Origin: Candidatus Phocaeicola faecipullorum
GTDB lineage: Bacteria > Bacteroidota > Bacteroidia > Bacteroidales > Bacteroidaceae
Length of the DNA: 38,086 nucleotides
NCBI GenBank assembly: GCA_018884025.1
Contig: JAHLFB010000180.1
Span: 1 to 38,086, forward strand
Reading direction: 5' to 3'
Shown here piece after piece: positions 1 to 9,417 of the stretch; the first letter of the stretch is position 1; every line of letters starts with the position of its first letter. Position numbers and translations under genes: made by a program. The notes under the pieces are model-generated. The model was given only the letters and a program-made list of their open reading frames with translations. It was not told the DNA's origin and searched no databases.

Positions 1-1251
1 CGCGACAGTGTAGATTATATAAACGAAAGAAAACTGGAGGAACTTGAAACCGAACCCGTGATACTGCGCGGCGAAATAAGAGGCGAATTTCCGGAAAGCA
101 GCCTTCCTACCAACATGGAACTGACAGTGAAAAAAGGAGCGCAAATCATATTCATAAAAAACGATATGGAAAAACGCTGGGTAAACGGTACACTGGGGAC
201 AATAACAGGTTTTGCAGCCGATGGCAGCATCAGCATTACCACGGAAGAAGGACGGGAGTTTTACGTAGAGCAGGAAAGCTGGAGCAATATACGCTACCGC
301 TACAACGAACAGGAAAAGAAGATAGAAGAAGAAGAACTGGGAACCTTCAAACAGTTTCCCATAAAACTGGCCTGGGCAATAACAGTACACAAAAGCCAGG
401 GACTTACTTTCAGCAGGGTGATAATAGATTTCACGGGAGGAGTATTTGCCGGAGGACAGACCTACGTGGCACTAAGCCGATGTACCTCGCTGGAAGGAAT
501 ACAGCTTAAAAAAGAAATAACACGTTCCGACATATTTGTGAGACCGGAAATAGCCGAGTTCTCACAAAAATTCAATGACGCAATGTCTATAGACAGGGCT
601 ATGAAGAAGGCACAGGCGGACATCGAGTACGAAAAAGCCGTAAAAGAATTCGACAAAGGTAATTTCGCCGCTTTCCTGGACAGTTTTTTCAAAGCCATAC
701 ACAGCCGGTACGACATAGAAAAGCCTCTGATACAAAGGTTTATAAGAAAGAAACTTGGAATAATAAACAAACTGAGGGAAGAGAACAAATATCTGAAAGA
801 GGAATTAAGACGGCAAAAGGAAAACCTTAGGAAGTATGCCCACGAATATTATCTGATGGGAAACGAATGCGTAACAAAGGCCAAGGATACAAGGGCTGCA
901 CATGCCAACTTCGACAAAGCCATAGAGCTGTATCCCGAATTTGTTGACGCGTGGGTGAGAAAAGGCGTGACATACTTCGACGAAGACAATCCGGAAGAAG
1001 CGGAAAGATGTCTTAACCGTGCGCTACAGATACAGCCCAACAACTTTAAAGCCATATATAACCGTGGTAAGCTAAGGCTGTTCACCGGAAGAACGGAAGA
1101 AGCCATATCCGATTTGGACAGAGCAACAAGCCTGAAACCGGAAAACGCGGGGGCACATCAGTTTTTCGGCGAGGCACTGGAAGCCGCCGGCATGGAATAC
1201 GAAGCAGAAATACAATACAGAATTGCTGAAGAATTAAGAAAGAAACATTAA
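1..1251 (+). CDS. Pif1-like helicase C-terminus fused to TPR repeats (5' end outside window)
   Basis: The reading frame is open from the first base of the window, so this is the C-terminal part (416 codons) of a larger protein. The conserved block ITVHKSQGLTFSRV, near bases 380-425, and YVALSRC, near 460-480, are helicase motifs V and VI of the Pif1/RecD-like superfamily 1 group. The Walker A and B motifs must lie upstream. After the helicase part comes a charged, coiled-coil-like stretch. The last 130 or so residues look like three to four tetratricopeptide repeats (for example the segments around AIELYPEFVDAW and ALQIQPNNFKAIYN). It is probably an ATP-dependent DNA or RNA unwinding enzyme with a protein-interaction tail. 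The fusion with TPRs is visible; its partner is unknown. The next gene starts 61 bp downstream behind its own promoter. Confidence 0.85.
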   Translation, partial: RDSVDYINERKLEELETEPVILRGEIRGEFPESSLPTNMELTVKKGAQIIFIKNDMEKRWVNGTLGTITGFAADGSISITTEEGREFYVEQESWSNIRYRYNEQEKKIEEEELGTFKQFPIKLAWAITVHKSQGLTFSRVIIDFTGGVFAGGQTYVALSRCTSLEGIQLKKEITRSDIFVRPEIAEFSQKFNDAMSIDRAMKKAQADIEYEKAVKEFDKGNFAAFLDSFFKAIHSRYDIEKPLIQRFIRKKLGIINKLREENKYLKEELRRQKENLRKYAHEYYLMGNECVTKAKDTRAAHANFDKAIELYPEFVDAWVRKGVTYFDEDNPEEAERCLNRALQIQPNNFKAIYNRGKLRLFTGRTEEAISDLDRATSLKPENAGAHQFFGEALEAAGMEYEAEIQYRIAEELRKKH

Positions 1252-1278
1252 GTCAAGATGTTTCTCTATATTTTTTAT

Positions 1279-1286
1279 TATTTTTG
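1279..1286 (+). promoter_or_regulatory. Bacteroidetes-type -7 box for the YciO-like gene
   Basis: TATTTTTG matches the TAnnTTTG consensus of the Bacteroidetes housekeeping sigma factor and lies 27 bp before the ATG at 1313. No clear -33 TTTG is seen. Confidence 0.5.
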
Positions 1287-1312
1287 CATATATTCATATT
1301 TTCACCAGCACT

Positions 1313-1930
1313 ATGGGTAATATAATAAAACTTTATAACAAGAACAATAGCATAGAAACGCTGCAAACCATTGCAGACACACTTAACGACGGCGGCATAA
1401 TAATATACCCCACCGACACTATGTATGCTATGGGATGTCATGCGCTCAAGGAACGCCCGATAGAGCGTATCTGCAAATTAAAAAAAATCGATCCACGTAA
1501 ACATCATCTGTCAATTATTTGTTATGACTTAAGTAACATCAGCGAATATGCCAAAGTGAGCAATACAACATTCAAGCTCATGAAGCGTAACCTGCCAGGA
1601 CCTTTTACCTTTATATTGAAGGCCGACAGCCGTCTGCCTAAAATATTCAGGAACAGAAAGGAAGTGGGAATAAGGGTGCCAGACAACGACATCATCAGAG
1701 AAATATGCCGGATGATAGACGCGCCAATACTGTCAACCACACTGCCCTTGGAAGAAGGGGAAGACCTGGAATATGTTACAGATCCGGAACTTATATACGA
1801 AAAGTTCGGCAATGAGGCGGACATAATAATAGATGGAGGCATAGGAGGGCTGGAACCTTCTACTGTAGTAAACTGCTGCGAGGACGAACCGGAAATAATA
1901 CGTCAGGGAAAAGGCATACTAGATGAATAA
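1313..1930 (+). CDS. YciO/YrdC/Sua5 family protein (L-threonylcarbamoyladenylate synthase-like)
   Basis: 205 residues. The fold signature is clear: YPTDTMYAMGC near residue 28, the KKIDPRKHHLSII segment that binds nucleotide, PGPFTFILKA near residue 88, and a C-terminal STVVNCC...IIRQGKG stretch. Family members make threonylcarbamoyl-AMP from threonine, bicarbonate and ATP for the t6A37 modification of tRNA. The spacing and wording of the motifs (for example RKHHLSIICYDLS) resemble the E. coli YciO branch more than TsaC/Sua5 proper, and the activity of that branch in t6A synthesis is less certain. The ATG at 1313 follows a -7 promoter box. The MscS gene follows after 23 bp, so the two are probably cotranscribed. 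Confidence 0.85.
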   Translation: MGNIIKLYNKNNSIETLQTIADTLNDGGIIIYPTDTMYAMGCHALKERPIERICKLKKIDPRKHHLSIICYDLSNISEYAKVSNTTFKLMKRNLPGPFTFILKADSRLPKIFRNRKEVGIRVPDNDIIREICRMIDAPILSTTLPLEEGEDLEYVTDPELIYEKFGNEADIIIDGGIGGLEPSTVVNCCEDEPEIIRQGKGILDE

Positions 1931-1953
1931 CTTTTAAAACAAATATATAAATT

Positions 1954-2811
1954 ATGCTACTTACATTACTAAACGTTGCATCAAATGTAACATCAAAAAT
2001 CAACATTGAGACCGTTTTGGACAAATTGGTCAGTTGGGGTATTGAAACTGGAAAAGACATTATTGGCGCCATACTGATATATGTCATAGGACGTTTCATA
2101 ATCAAACAGATAATCAAGCTGGTAAACAAAATCCTTGTCAGACGCAAACTGGAAATCAGCGTACAAACATTCTTGAAAAGCCTCATTAGCATCACTCTCA
2201 ACCTGATACTAGCGTTTGCCATAATAGCACGTCTGGGAGTGGAAACCACAAGCTTCGCTGCGCTCCTCGCATCAGCCGGAGTTGCAATAGGTATGGCTCT
2301 TTCCGGCAATCTTTCAAACTTTGCGGGTGGACTTATAATTCTGGTATTCAAGCCGTTCAAAGTGGGCGATTATATAGACGGCCCTGACGCAAGCGGAACT
2401 GTAAAGGAAATACAGATATTCCATACCATATTGGCTACCGTTGACAACAAGATCATATATGTCCCCAACGGCATGATGAGCAGCAACGTCGTAGTAAACT
2501 ATAGCAAACAAGAGACACGACGCGCAGAATGGGTTATCGGAGTGGAATATGGAGAGGACTTTGAAAAAGTCAAAGCGGTAATAGAACGCCTCTTAAACGA
2601 AGACGAAAGAATACTGAAGAATCCGGCACCATTCATCGCACTAGGTGCACTTTCGGCAAGCAGTGTCGATATCAAGGTACGCGCATGGGCATCCACAGCC
2701 AACTATTGGGATGTTTATTTTGACTTCAACAAGAAGGTTTACGATACATTCAACAAGGAAGGTATAGGTTTCCCATTCCCACAGCTTACTGTACATCAGG
2801 CAAATGACTAG
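1954..2811 (+). CDS. Small-conductance mechanosensitive channel (MscS family)
   Basis: 285 residues, the usual length of a minimal MscS. An N-terminal amphipathic part is followed by transmembrane segments near residues 28-50, 65-90 and 95-125. The third is the pore-lining helix rich in small residues (GVAIGMALSGNLSNFAGGL), followed by the FKPFKVGDYI entry to the cytosolic beta domain. The protein ends in the alpha/beta vestibule domain. It would release solutes from the cytoplasm during osmotic downshock. It starts 23 bp after the YciO-like gene and is followed by a hairpin terminator. Confidence 0.92.
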   Translation: MLLTLLNVASNVTSKINIETVLDKLVSWGIETGKDIIGAILIYVIGRFIIKQIIKLVNKILVRRKLEISVQTFLKSLISITLNLILAFAIIARLGVETTSFAALLASAGVAIGMALSGNLSNFAGGLIILVFKPFKVGDYIDGPDASGTVKEIQIFHTILATVDNKIIYVPNGMMSSNVVVNYSKQETRRAEWVIGVEYGEDFEKVKAVIERLLNEDERILKNPAPFIALGALSASSVDIKVRAWASTANYWDVYFDFNKKVYDTFNKEGIGFPFPQLTVHQAND

Positions 2812-2844
2812 GTATATATACAAAAAGATATAACCCTCAAAATG

Positions 2845-2897
2845 ACGACCTTCCGGAAATGCTTATGACTTTATTTCCGTGAAGGCCGTTTTTTTAT
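2845..2897 (+). terminator. Intrinsic terminator after the MscS gene
   Basis: The arms ACGACCTTCCGGAAAT (2845-2860) and ATTTCCGTGAAGGCCGT (2873-2889) pair with few mismatches, and a T7 run follows on the plus strand. It separates the convergent MscS and DUF2723 genes. Confidence 0.75.
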
Positions 2898-2898
2898 T

Positions 2899-5800
2899 TT
2901 ATCCGTTTGGAGAATATCTCTCGTGTCTCAGTTTTTCCACAAACTTAGCATATTCATCCAAACCTAATGAAGAATATCTGTCATGCGCCAGATTTAATAT
3001 ATCATCATATTCTTTTCCCACACAGACCGGATCTATATTATACAACGTGCGCAGCAGTTCATCCATATAGTCCGGAAAATCATTGTCGCCGAAAGTAAGA
3101 TACCATAAGGCATATTCCATGCGTTCATTCATAACAGACGAATAAACCTCGCTACTTCTGTCGCTTCCGGACAACAAAGCCAATCTGTCGGCACAGGAAT
3201 AGCAGTCAAAAAGCACATCTTCATTTGATATTTCCTCAAGACATTTATCAGCCAGAGCCGAACTCCTGATACTGTCGCCTGACGAATGCATCCACTCCGC
3301 CGCTTCATATATCATCCTCTGCATAGTTATGGCCATACGTCTGTTTGTCTCGTCAAAATATACCGAGTTATCGGATAAATTTCCATAAGAATACTTGTTC
3401 ATTATGTTGTCATAACATCTGTCGGCATCTACCGTCTGTCGCAGTTTCCCGGCATTGAACGGAACAATCCTCTGTGCCATACCTTCAAGTACAAGATAAT
3501 CATCCAAATCCAGATACTCGCCTATTCTCATAGACTTGGCGACGTAAAGCGGACGCTCCCAATTACAGTTACTTATAAGGTCGGCAAGAATAATACCGCT
3601 CCGTGTGAGATATGATTTGTTTTTCAGACTCACCACCATTGTTTCAGGAATTTTCATTCCTTCGGGAACATACATACCGGAACGTTTAACTGCATCAGCA
3701 TCTACTCTGAAATGTATCTCATCGGTAGGAATACACCTCATTGATTCATCATCCGATGTCAGCCAATAACGTACTATGTTTTTCCATTCCCATGGATCTT
3801 CACCGAAAGGATGTTCACCAGGATGTGTATTGTAATATTCCTCTATCTTGTCTTTAATATGTACAGGACTCCCGTCGTCAGAATACCCGGCAAGCGGATT
3901 TACACGCACAACATCATTCACCCCATCTCTGTAAAAATCTCTTGAAAATGATACCGGCAGTCCGGGAGATGAATGCGACGGACGGCACATCTGATCTACA
4001 TACCATCCTCCTGTGAGATACATCAGATTGCACACACGCACGTCCGTACGTACTCCTTCCACTTCCTGTGCGTACCAAAGCGGAAAAGTCTCATTGTCTC
4101 CATTGACAAAAAGTACAGGATATCCCTCATCCTGAACGGTATTAAGATAATTATATCCCATGTCACGACAGAGATAACGGTTGCTTCTGTCATGATCATC
4201 CCAGGTTTGGGCAAGCACCAACAATACCAATCCTGAACATAAGACTGAAGCAATCAAAAGTGCAGGTATGGATTTATTGGTACGGAAAATCTTCCCCAGT
4301 ATCTCGAAAAAAGCCACAACACCCAAACCTATCCAGACAGAAAAGGCATAAAACGATCCCGCATAAGCATAATCCCTTTCGCGAGGCTGCACAGGTACCT
4401 GGTTCAGATATAAGACTATGGCAAGACCTGTCATGAAGAACAGTATGGCAACAACGTTGAACTGCCTCCTTCCACGAGTTCCGTTTTTCCACTGCCACCA
4501 TATTCCCAAAAGTCCGAATATCAGAGGCAACGCATAATATACATTTCTGCCGTGATTGTCTTTCAAGTGTGAAGGGAGGAACTCATTGTCAGCCACCAGA
4601 AATCTATCTATAAAACTGAAACCGGTAATCCAGTTACCGTTGATTTTGTCGCCAAAGCCCTGAATATCGTTCTGACGTCCGACAAAATTCCAGAAGAAAT
4701 ACCTTAAATACATATAACTGACCTGATAGTTAAGAAAATATTTAAGATTGTCTATAAACGTTGGAACGGTTACCGATACTCTTTCTCCCTTTGACTTGTC
4801 GAAATAAGAGACCTGTTTCCCTTTCATACCTCCAGGTATCCAGGCTTTATATTGTTCAGCATGATCTTCGCTGTACATTCTAGGGAAAAACATACATGTG
4901 GCATCCTCATATTCAGGCTTGAGTTTTTGTCCTGTAACGACATACTTCTCGTCTTTAATTGTCTTGGCTGTATCTGTAGTCCAGTCTTTCCTTCTATATA
5001 TATTATCAGTAACTTTGTAATCATACATCAGATAACCATCCTTTTCTTTCAGGGCTCTTACTGAAGCAAAAGACGGACCATAAAGCAAAGGCGTATCGCC
5101 ATACTGTTCACGACCAAGATAATCACGCAAAGTAAACGGATCTTGAGGCGATTGCTGGTCCATGGGTGTATTTGCTGACGAACGTATCAGAATAAGTGCA
5201 TACGAGCTGTATCCCACGGTAAGCATCAGAAGACTGAAACTAAATACATATGAAATGCGCCATAAGCTGTCCGGACTGTTTTTTACTACAATAACCCATA
5301 TAATGAACGCAAGCAACAATGAGAAACACAAAGAAAGCCATATCTTACCATGAAATGTAACCCCAAGCATTATCAATGACAAATAAATACAGACAAATGC
5401 GATACGGATATTTCGCCTAACCACACATGATACGCATGCCAACAGAAGCGTGACAAAGAGCAATATGGCATAAACTGTCATACCTGTATCATAGCCGGCA
5501 TCAAAAGTATTAGCAAAAAACATTTCAAAAAGTCCTGCCACCTTCATTACTCCAGGAACAATACCGTAAAGAACCAGGGCTATAACCATTATACTTAGTA
5601 TAAGTGAAATCATAAGTCCTTTGCGACCTGTATGTGGGAATTTACGGTAATATACCACAAGTCCGACAGCAGGGATGCATAAGAGGTTAAGCAAATGAAC
5701 TCCTATGGAAAGACCTATTATATATGCCATGAGAACAATCCATCTGTCTGACGATACACTGGCAGCTTCTTCATCCCACTTAAGTATTATCCATACTGTC

Positions 5801-6273
5801 AATGCAGTAAGAAACGAAGAAAACGAATATACCTCTCCCTCTACAGCTGAAAACCAGAAAGTATCTGTAAATGCATACAGTAGAGCTCCGGTAAATCCAC
5901 TTAACATGATTAAAGAGATGGAAGAATTTGACAGGTCTTCCCGCGACTTTTCATTACAAACTACAGATGACACCAGATACGTTATCGTAAGGAACAGGAA
6001 GAATATACATCCTGCACTGAGAAGTGCGTTCATCACGTTTATACAATATGCCACATCCTGTGGAGAAGACGCAAAAAGTGAAAACACATTGCCGGCCAAC
6101 ATAAAGAACGGTGCGCCTGGCGGATGACCTACTTCAAGACGGGAGGCAGAAAGAATAAACTCAGGACAATCCCAAAAACTGGCTGACGGTTCTACCGTAA
6201 GAATATAAACTACGGCGGATATCACAAATGATATAAAACCGCAAACAAGATTTACACGTTGATACTTACACAT
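2899..6273 (-). CDS. DUF2723 family integral membrane protein (putative GT-C glycosyltransferase, GT117)
   Basis: 1124 residues from the ATG at 6273. That start gives MCKYQRVN, which matches the family's usual N-terminus, and a -7 promoter box lies just upstream of it at 6294-6301; a longer reading would run through the box. The N-terminal motif VEPSASFWDCPEFILSASR with GHPPGAPFF is the DUF2723 hallmark. About a dozen hydrophobic segments fill the first half, followed by a large soluble C-terminal region that would face the periplasm. DUF2723 proteins are Bacteroidetes-specific and are placed among GT-C glycosyltransferases that use polyprenyl-linked sugars. A role in protein or glycan O-glycosylation is an inference. 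The gene stands alone in its transcription unit. Confidence 0.85.
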   Translation of the reverse strand: MCKYQRVNLVCGFISFVISAVVYILTVEPSASFWDCPEFILSASRLEVGHPPGAPFFMLAGNVFSLFASSPQDVAYCINVMNALLSAGCIFFLFLTITYLVSSVVCNEKSREDLSNSSISLIMLSGFTGALLYAFTDTFWFSAVEGEVYSFSSFLTALTVWIILKWDEEAASVSSDRWIVLMAYIIGLSIGVHLLNLLCIPAVGLVVYYRKFPHTGRKGLMISLILSIMVIALVLYGIVPGVMKVAGLFEMFFANTFDAGYDTGMTVYAILLFVTLLLACVSCVVRRNIRIAFVCIYLSLIMLGVTFHGKIWLSLCFSLLLAFIIWVIVVKNSPDSLWRISYVFSFSLLMLTVGYSSYALILIRSSANTPMDQQSPQDPFTLRDYLGREQYGDTPLLYGPSFASVRALKEKDGYLMYDYKVTDNIYRRKDWTTDTAKTIKDEKYVVTGQKLKPEYEDATCMFFPRMYSEDHAEQYKAWIPGGMKGKQVSYFDKSKGERVSVTVPTFIDNLKYFLNYQVSYMYLRYFFWNFVGRQNDIQGFGDKINGNWITGFSFIDRFLVADNEFLPSHLKDNHGRNVYYALPLIFGLLGIWWQWKNGTRGRRQFNVVAILFFMTGLAIVLYLNQVPVQPRERDYAYAGSFYAFSVWIGLGVVAFFEILGKIFRTNKSIPALLIASVLCSGLVLLVLAQTWDDHDRSNRYLCRDMGYNYLNTVQDEGYPVLFVNGDNETFPLWYAQEVEGVRTDVRVCNLMYLTGGWYVDQMCRPSHSSPGLPVSFSRDFYRDGVNDVVRVNPLAGYSDDGSPVHIKDKIEEYYNTHPGEHPFGEDPWEWKNIVRYWLTSDDESMRCIPTDEIHFRVDADAVKRSGMYVPEGMKIPETMVVSLKNKSYLTRSGIILADLISNCNWERPLYVAKSMRIGEYLDLDDYLVLEGMAQRIVPFNAGKLRQTVDADRCYDNIMNKYSYGNLSDNSVYFDETNRRMAITMQRMIYEAAEWMHSSGDSIRSSALADKCLEEISNEDVLFDCYSCADRLALLSGSDRSSEVYSSVMNERMEYALWYLTFGDNDFPDYMDELLRTLYNIDPVCVGKEYDDILNLAHDRYSSLGLDEYAKFVEKLRHERYSPNG

Positions 6274-6293
6274 AGTCTGCTTTGTTTTTTCGG

Positions 6294-6301
6294 CAAAAAT
6301 A
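6294..6301 (-). promoter_or_regulatory. -7 box for the DUF2723 gene
   Basis: The minus strand reads TATTTTTG, 20 bp upstream of the ATG at 6273. It supports that start over the upstream in-frame start at 6315. Confidence 0.5.
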
Positions 6302-6451
6302 ATGTAAGCTATCATTATTGGTATAATTCAGATACGGACATCAACAAAGATATCCTTCACGTCTATTCATCTGATTATAAACATATTGTATATAAGAATT
6401 ATGAGACATCACACGGACATTTACATATCCGCGGTATTAATGAATGTAGTT

Positions 6452-7627
6452 TTATACATAGGCAAGACCAATTTCTGAAATATGACTAGCCTCAATCTTC
6501 TTTTGAATTCTGAATTTTGCTTTGGTCACAGAACCTGGTGATATACCATAAAAGACTGCCAATTGTCCGGTAGTAAAACCTAGCTTTGTAAGACAACTTA
6601 TTTCCTTGTCACGCAATGTGAATCCCTCTACCGATTCAAGACTTTCAACAAAGCCGGGATATAGTTTTTCAGAAAACGCAAACAAACAAGTCCATTCCTC
6701 AGAAGACTTTACCGGCATATATACAGGAGATGATTTCATTCTGTTTATCAGCGATACAGCAACAATACTTTCATCGGACAACAACTGTTCTTCGCGTGAT
6801 TTCAATTTTTTTTCATGCTCAGATAATTCACTTTCACGTGCGGTATAATATTGCTTTCTGTCAATATCGTCTTTTATAATGTTAGTCAGATTATTTTCAG
6901 CCTTACGCCTTCCCTGATAAAAAAAGACTGTCACTGCCGAGAATATACCGATTGTAAAGATTACTAATGCAGAATTTACAATGTTTGTCACTTTCTCTTT
7001 TTCCTTTTTGGACAATAACCTGTCATACATGAAATCAGACTCAATAGCCAACAACTTTTCCCTTGCATCCAAAGTACCTAGCGAATCAGCTTTCACCGTA
7101 TTTATAATAGAATTGATATCCTTCTGTCCAGTGGCAAACATTGAAACTCCATAATTATCTTTTAAGACATTCCTTAACCCGCTCTCAAAAGTCACCGAAC
7201 CATATCTTTCCATAAAATAGCGGGCTGTATCTTTTTGATTTAGCATCAGATAATCCAACCCTATCCTGCCCGCTGATTCACTAACCAATTTATCATTATT
7301 CAATCTCAGTGCTATATTATATCCTTCACGGTGGTTTTCCACAGCCTTTTCGTACATTCCATATTTAAAATGGAAATCACCAAGGCATGTATATGCAGAT
7401 ATTTTCAAAAGTGTATCCTGTTTTTCCGAAAGCATGTCAATGGCATTAAGGTAACACATCAACGCTTTCCCGGCATCCCCCTTACACTCATACTCTTTTG
7501 CTTGCTCAAACAATGCCAATATATCATTCTGTGTATTATTACCCGAATCATGAGTTACACCTGTACAGGAAATAATACAACATAATACAAATGACAATAC
7601 TGCATATAAAAGATATCTCATACTCAT
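6452..7627 (-). CDS. Membrane-anchored TPR-HTH regulator (Bacteroidetes one-component type)
   Basis: 391 residues. A hydrophobic leader ends at Cys21 in an IISC lipobox-like site. Residues 35-190 form helical TPR-like repeats (CLGDFHFKYGMYEKAVENH is a clear TPR). One membrane span lies at about 217-238, then a charged coiled coil at 255-290. A C-terminal helix-turn-helix at about 337-378 (LRDKEISCLTKLGFTTGQLA) resembles LuxR/Spo0A-type winged HTHs. The predicted topology puts the TPRs in the periplasm and the HTH in the cytoplasm, so an envelope signal could act directly on transcription. The protein family is common in Bacteroidetes; target genes are unknown. Two ATGs (7627 and 7621) are possible starts. 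It has its own full promoter at 7650-7680. Confidence 0.8.
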   Translation of the reverse strand: MSMRYLLYAVLSFVLCCIISCTGVTHDSGNNTQNDILALFEQAKEYECKGDAGKALMCYLNAIDMLSEKQDTLLKISAYTCLGDFHFKYGMYEKAVENHREGYNIALRLNNDKLVSESAGRIGLDYLMLNQKDTARYFMERYGSVTFESGLRNVLKDNYGVSMFATGQKDINSIINTVKADSLGTLDAREKLLAIESDFMYDRLLSKKEKEKVTNIVNSALVIFTIGIFSAVTVFFYQGRRKAENNLTNIIKDDIDRKQYYTARESELSEHEKKLKSREEQLLSDESIVAVSLINRMKSSPVYMPVKSSEEWTCLFAFSEKLYPGFVESLESVEGFTLRDKEISCLTKLGFTTGQLAVFYGISPGSVTKAKFRIQKKIEASHISEIGLAYV

Positions 7628-7649
7628 CTGAAAACAATTATTATATCCA

Positions 7650-7680
7650 CAAATTTATGACAAATATCATAAAATGCAAA
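7650..7680 (-). promoter_or_regulatory. Complete Bacteroidetes promoter for the TPR-HTH regulator
   Basis: On the minus strand TTTG (7677-7680) is followed after 19 bp by TAAATTTG (7650-7657), an ideal -33/-7 pair, 22 bp before the start codon. The TTTG lies inside the poly-T tail of the preceding terminator. Confidence 0.65.
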
Positions 7681-7716
7681 AAAACATCCGACCTGATACA
7701 GACTCAAGTCGGATGA
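7678..7716 (-). terminator. Intrinsic terminator after the FadL-type gene
   Basis: CATCCGAC (7685-7692) pairs with GTCGGATG (7708-7715), an 8-bp stem with a 15-nt loop. On the minus strand a run of seven T follows. Confidence 0.75.
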
Positions 7717-7749
7717 AGAAAAATATTGCATATGAAAGATGAAAAATAA

Positions 7750-9381
7750 TCAGAAACTACATCCCACAGTAAACAAAAGCTGATGGCGGTTATGATCAAC
7801 CAAAGCAGAATTGTTTCTTTCAACAACCGTTACTCCGTCATCAGCAAACTTGTAGTCATCAAACATATAAAAATCTGACTTATAAAAATCGTATTTATAA
7901 GCGATGTCAGCATATACTATACGACCTCTGTATCCAAGTCCTAATGTCAAAGTATTTCTGGCCTTGATATTATGATATTCCGGGTCTGTGCGTGTCTCGT
8001 CAAACCATATATATTTATCAGTCATTGTTTCCACATTCGGTACATATCTTACAGATCCATCTTTGAATGCTGAAGTAACATAATTATATCCGGCACGGAA
8101 ACTGAAAGACGGTGTCAGCATTGCCTCCATACCGAGCTTTAAAGTATGTACACCTTTCAGATATTTATCCGTAGCTACATTTGAACTTGACAAATCATAT
8201 CCGTCATAATCCTTGTAATTTATATATGAATAATCGGAATACTCATATTCAGCACCCACAGCAAGGACTCCACTGAACGTCGTACCCATATTCACATTAA
8301 ATTTCCATGGTGTACGCATTCTGTAATCCCACACATAGTCAGGGTTCAGATAATCCGAAAGATTTTCCGTATATGGACTCGACATTGCAAATATATCAGT
8401 ATTCAATGTTGAAGTATATCTGTCTGTCAACGCATACCATATTGGTGTGTGTATTGCAAAACCAAACCTGAAAGGAGAATATTCAAACGGACGGGCTATA
8501 AATCCGAACTTCAAATCATAACCGGTACCTTTTGTACTGAACCAGTTATTCAATGTGAAATTTCCATTGTCCGCCCCTTTATCGTTAAGCAATGTCTCAG
8601 AATATGATGAATAACGATTGTAGTTTACATCATATACTCCTAATGTCACACCAAAATAATATCTATCCTGTACGTTGAAAGACATGTTGAAATCATACTG
8701 GTTTATACCACCTTCTTCACGGCTGTAATATTCACCCATATCGCCATTCCATCCCATCATATAGAAACCATCCTTGTCTGTTCCACCGTCAACAAGTCCG
8801 GTTCTAGCCCCCATTGTTCCCAAAAAAGGAGTTCCATAAAAATACTCTGATGTATATGGATTTTCAGCATCTAAAACATTGTCATAACTCTCCTGTGAAC
8901 CGTATCCCGCACCTATCATCATATCAGTCATCTGCCAACTAAGTGAAGAACCGTTCAAAGCGCCCTTAGATGTAAACTGCCTGTTAAAATTTGCAGCCTT
9001 ATGATAATTGAAACCGAAATTCAAATATCTCAGATTAGTCTTATTGCCAATCTTGTTTGAATAGACAAAACCAATTTGATCAAACGAGGCCTTTGTACGA
9101 CTATCATTCACTTTAGTTCCATTAAAAGTGCTACTCGTCATATTCTTGTTAAACCCGAAAGAAGTAGAAACATTATGACTTCTGAAAAGGGCTATACCTG
9201 CAGGATTTGTACCAATAACAGAAATATCTGCACCTAAAGCGCCCATCGCACCTCCCATACCTACGAAACGAGCAGTTCCATTAAGTTCTGTTCCTGTTAT
9301 GCGTGCTGCATCATATTGTGTTTGCGCAGATACCACTGACGCCAACATTGTCAATGTTGCAAAAATATTTATTCTTTTCAT
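7750..9381 (-). CDS. OmpP1/FadL/TodX-type outer membrane beta-barrel protein
   Basis: 543 residues with a Sec signal peptide ending in VSAQ near residue 20. The first mature segment (RITGTELNGTARFVGMGGAMGALGADISVIGTNPAGIALF) is the conserved N-terminus of the Bacteroidetes FadL-like family often annotated as hemin receptor. Many alternating aromatic beta strands follow, and the chain ends in TVGCSF, a typical barrel C-terminus with a terminal Phe. FadL-type barrels let hydrophobic substrates cross the outer membrane; the substrate here is unknown. The gene lies 36 bp downstream of the Trp/Tyr-rich secreted protein on the same strand, so they probably share a transcript. Confidence 0.85.
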   Translation of the reverse strand: MKRINIFATLTMLASVVSAQTQYDAARITGTELNGTARFVGMGGAMGALGADISVIGTNPAGIALFRSHNVSTSFGFNKNMTSSTFNGTKVNDSRTKASFDQIGFVYSNKIGNKTNLRYLNFGFNYHKAANFNRQFTSKGALNGSSLSWQMTDMMIGAGYGSQESYDNVLDAENPYTSEYFYGTPFLGTMGARTGLVDGGTDKDGFYMMGWNGDMGEYYSREEGGINQYDFNMSFNVQDRYYFGVTLGVYDVNYNRYSSYSETLLNDKGADNGNFTLNNWFSTKGTGYDLKFGFIARPFEYSPFRFGFAIHTPIWYALTDRYTSTLNTDIFAMSSPYTENLSDYLNPDYVWDYRMRTPWKFNVNMGTTFSGVLAVGAEYEYSDYSYINYKDYDGYDLSSSNVATDKYLKGVHTLKLGMEAMLTPSFSFRAGYNYVTSAFKDGSVRYVPNVETMTDKYIWFDETRTDPEYHNIKARNTLTLGLGYRGRIVYADIAYKYDFYKSDFYMFDDYKFADDGVTVVERNNSALVDHNRHQLLFTVGCSF

Positions 9382-9417
9382 TTTTCAAAAAATTTATGAA
9401 GAACCACTGCCTATCAT

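Noticed and set aside
5705-6127. 140-residue plus-strand open frame
   Set aside because: Antisense of the membrane part of the DUF2723 gene; no recognisable domain.
6274-6315. Longer start for the DUF2723 gene
   Set aside because: It contains the likely promoter box and adds residues not typical of the family.
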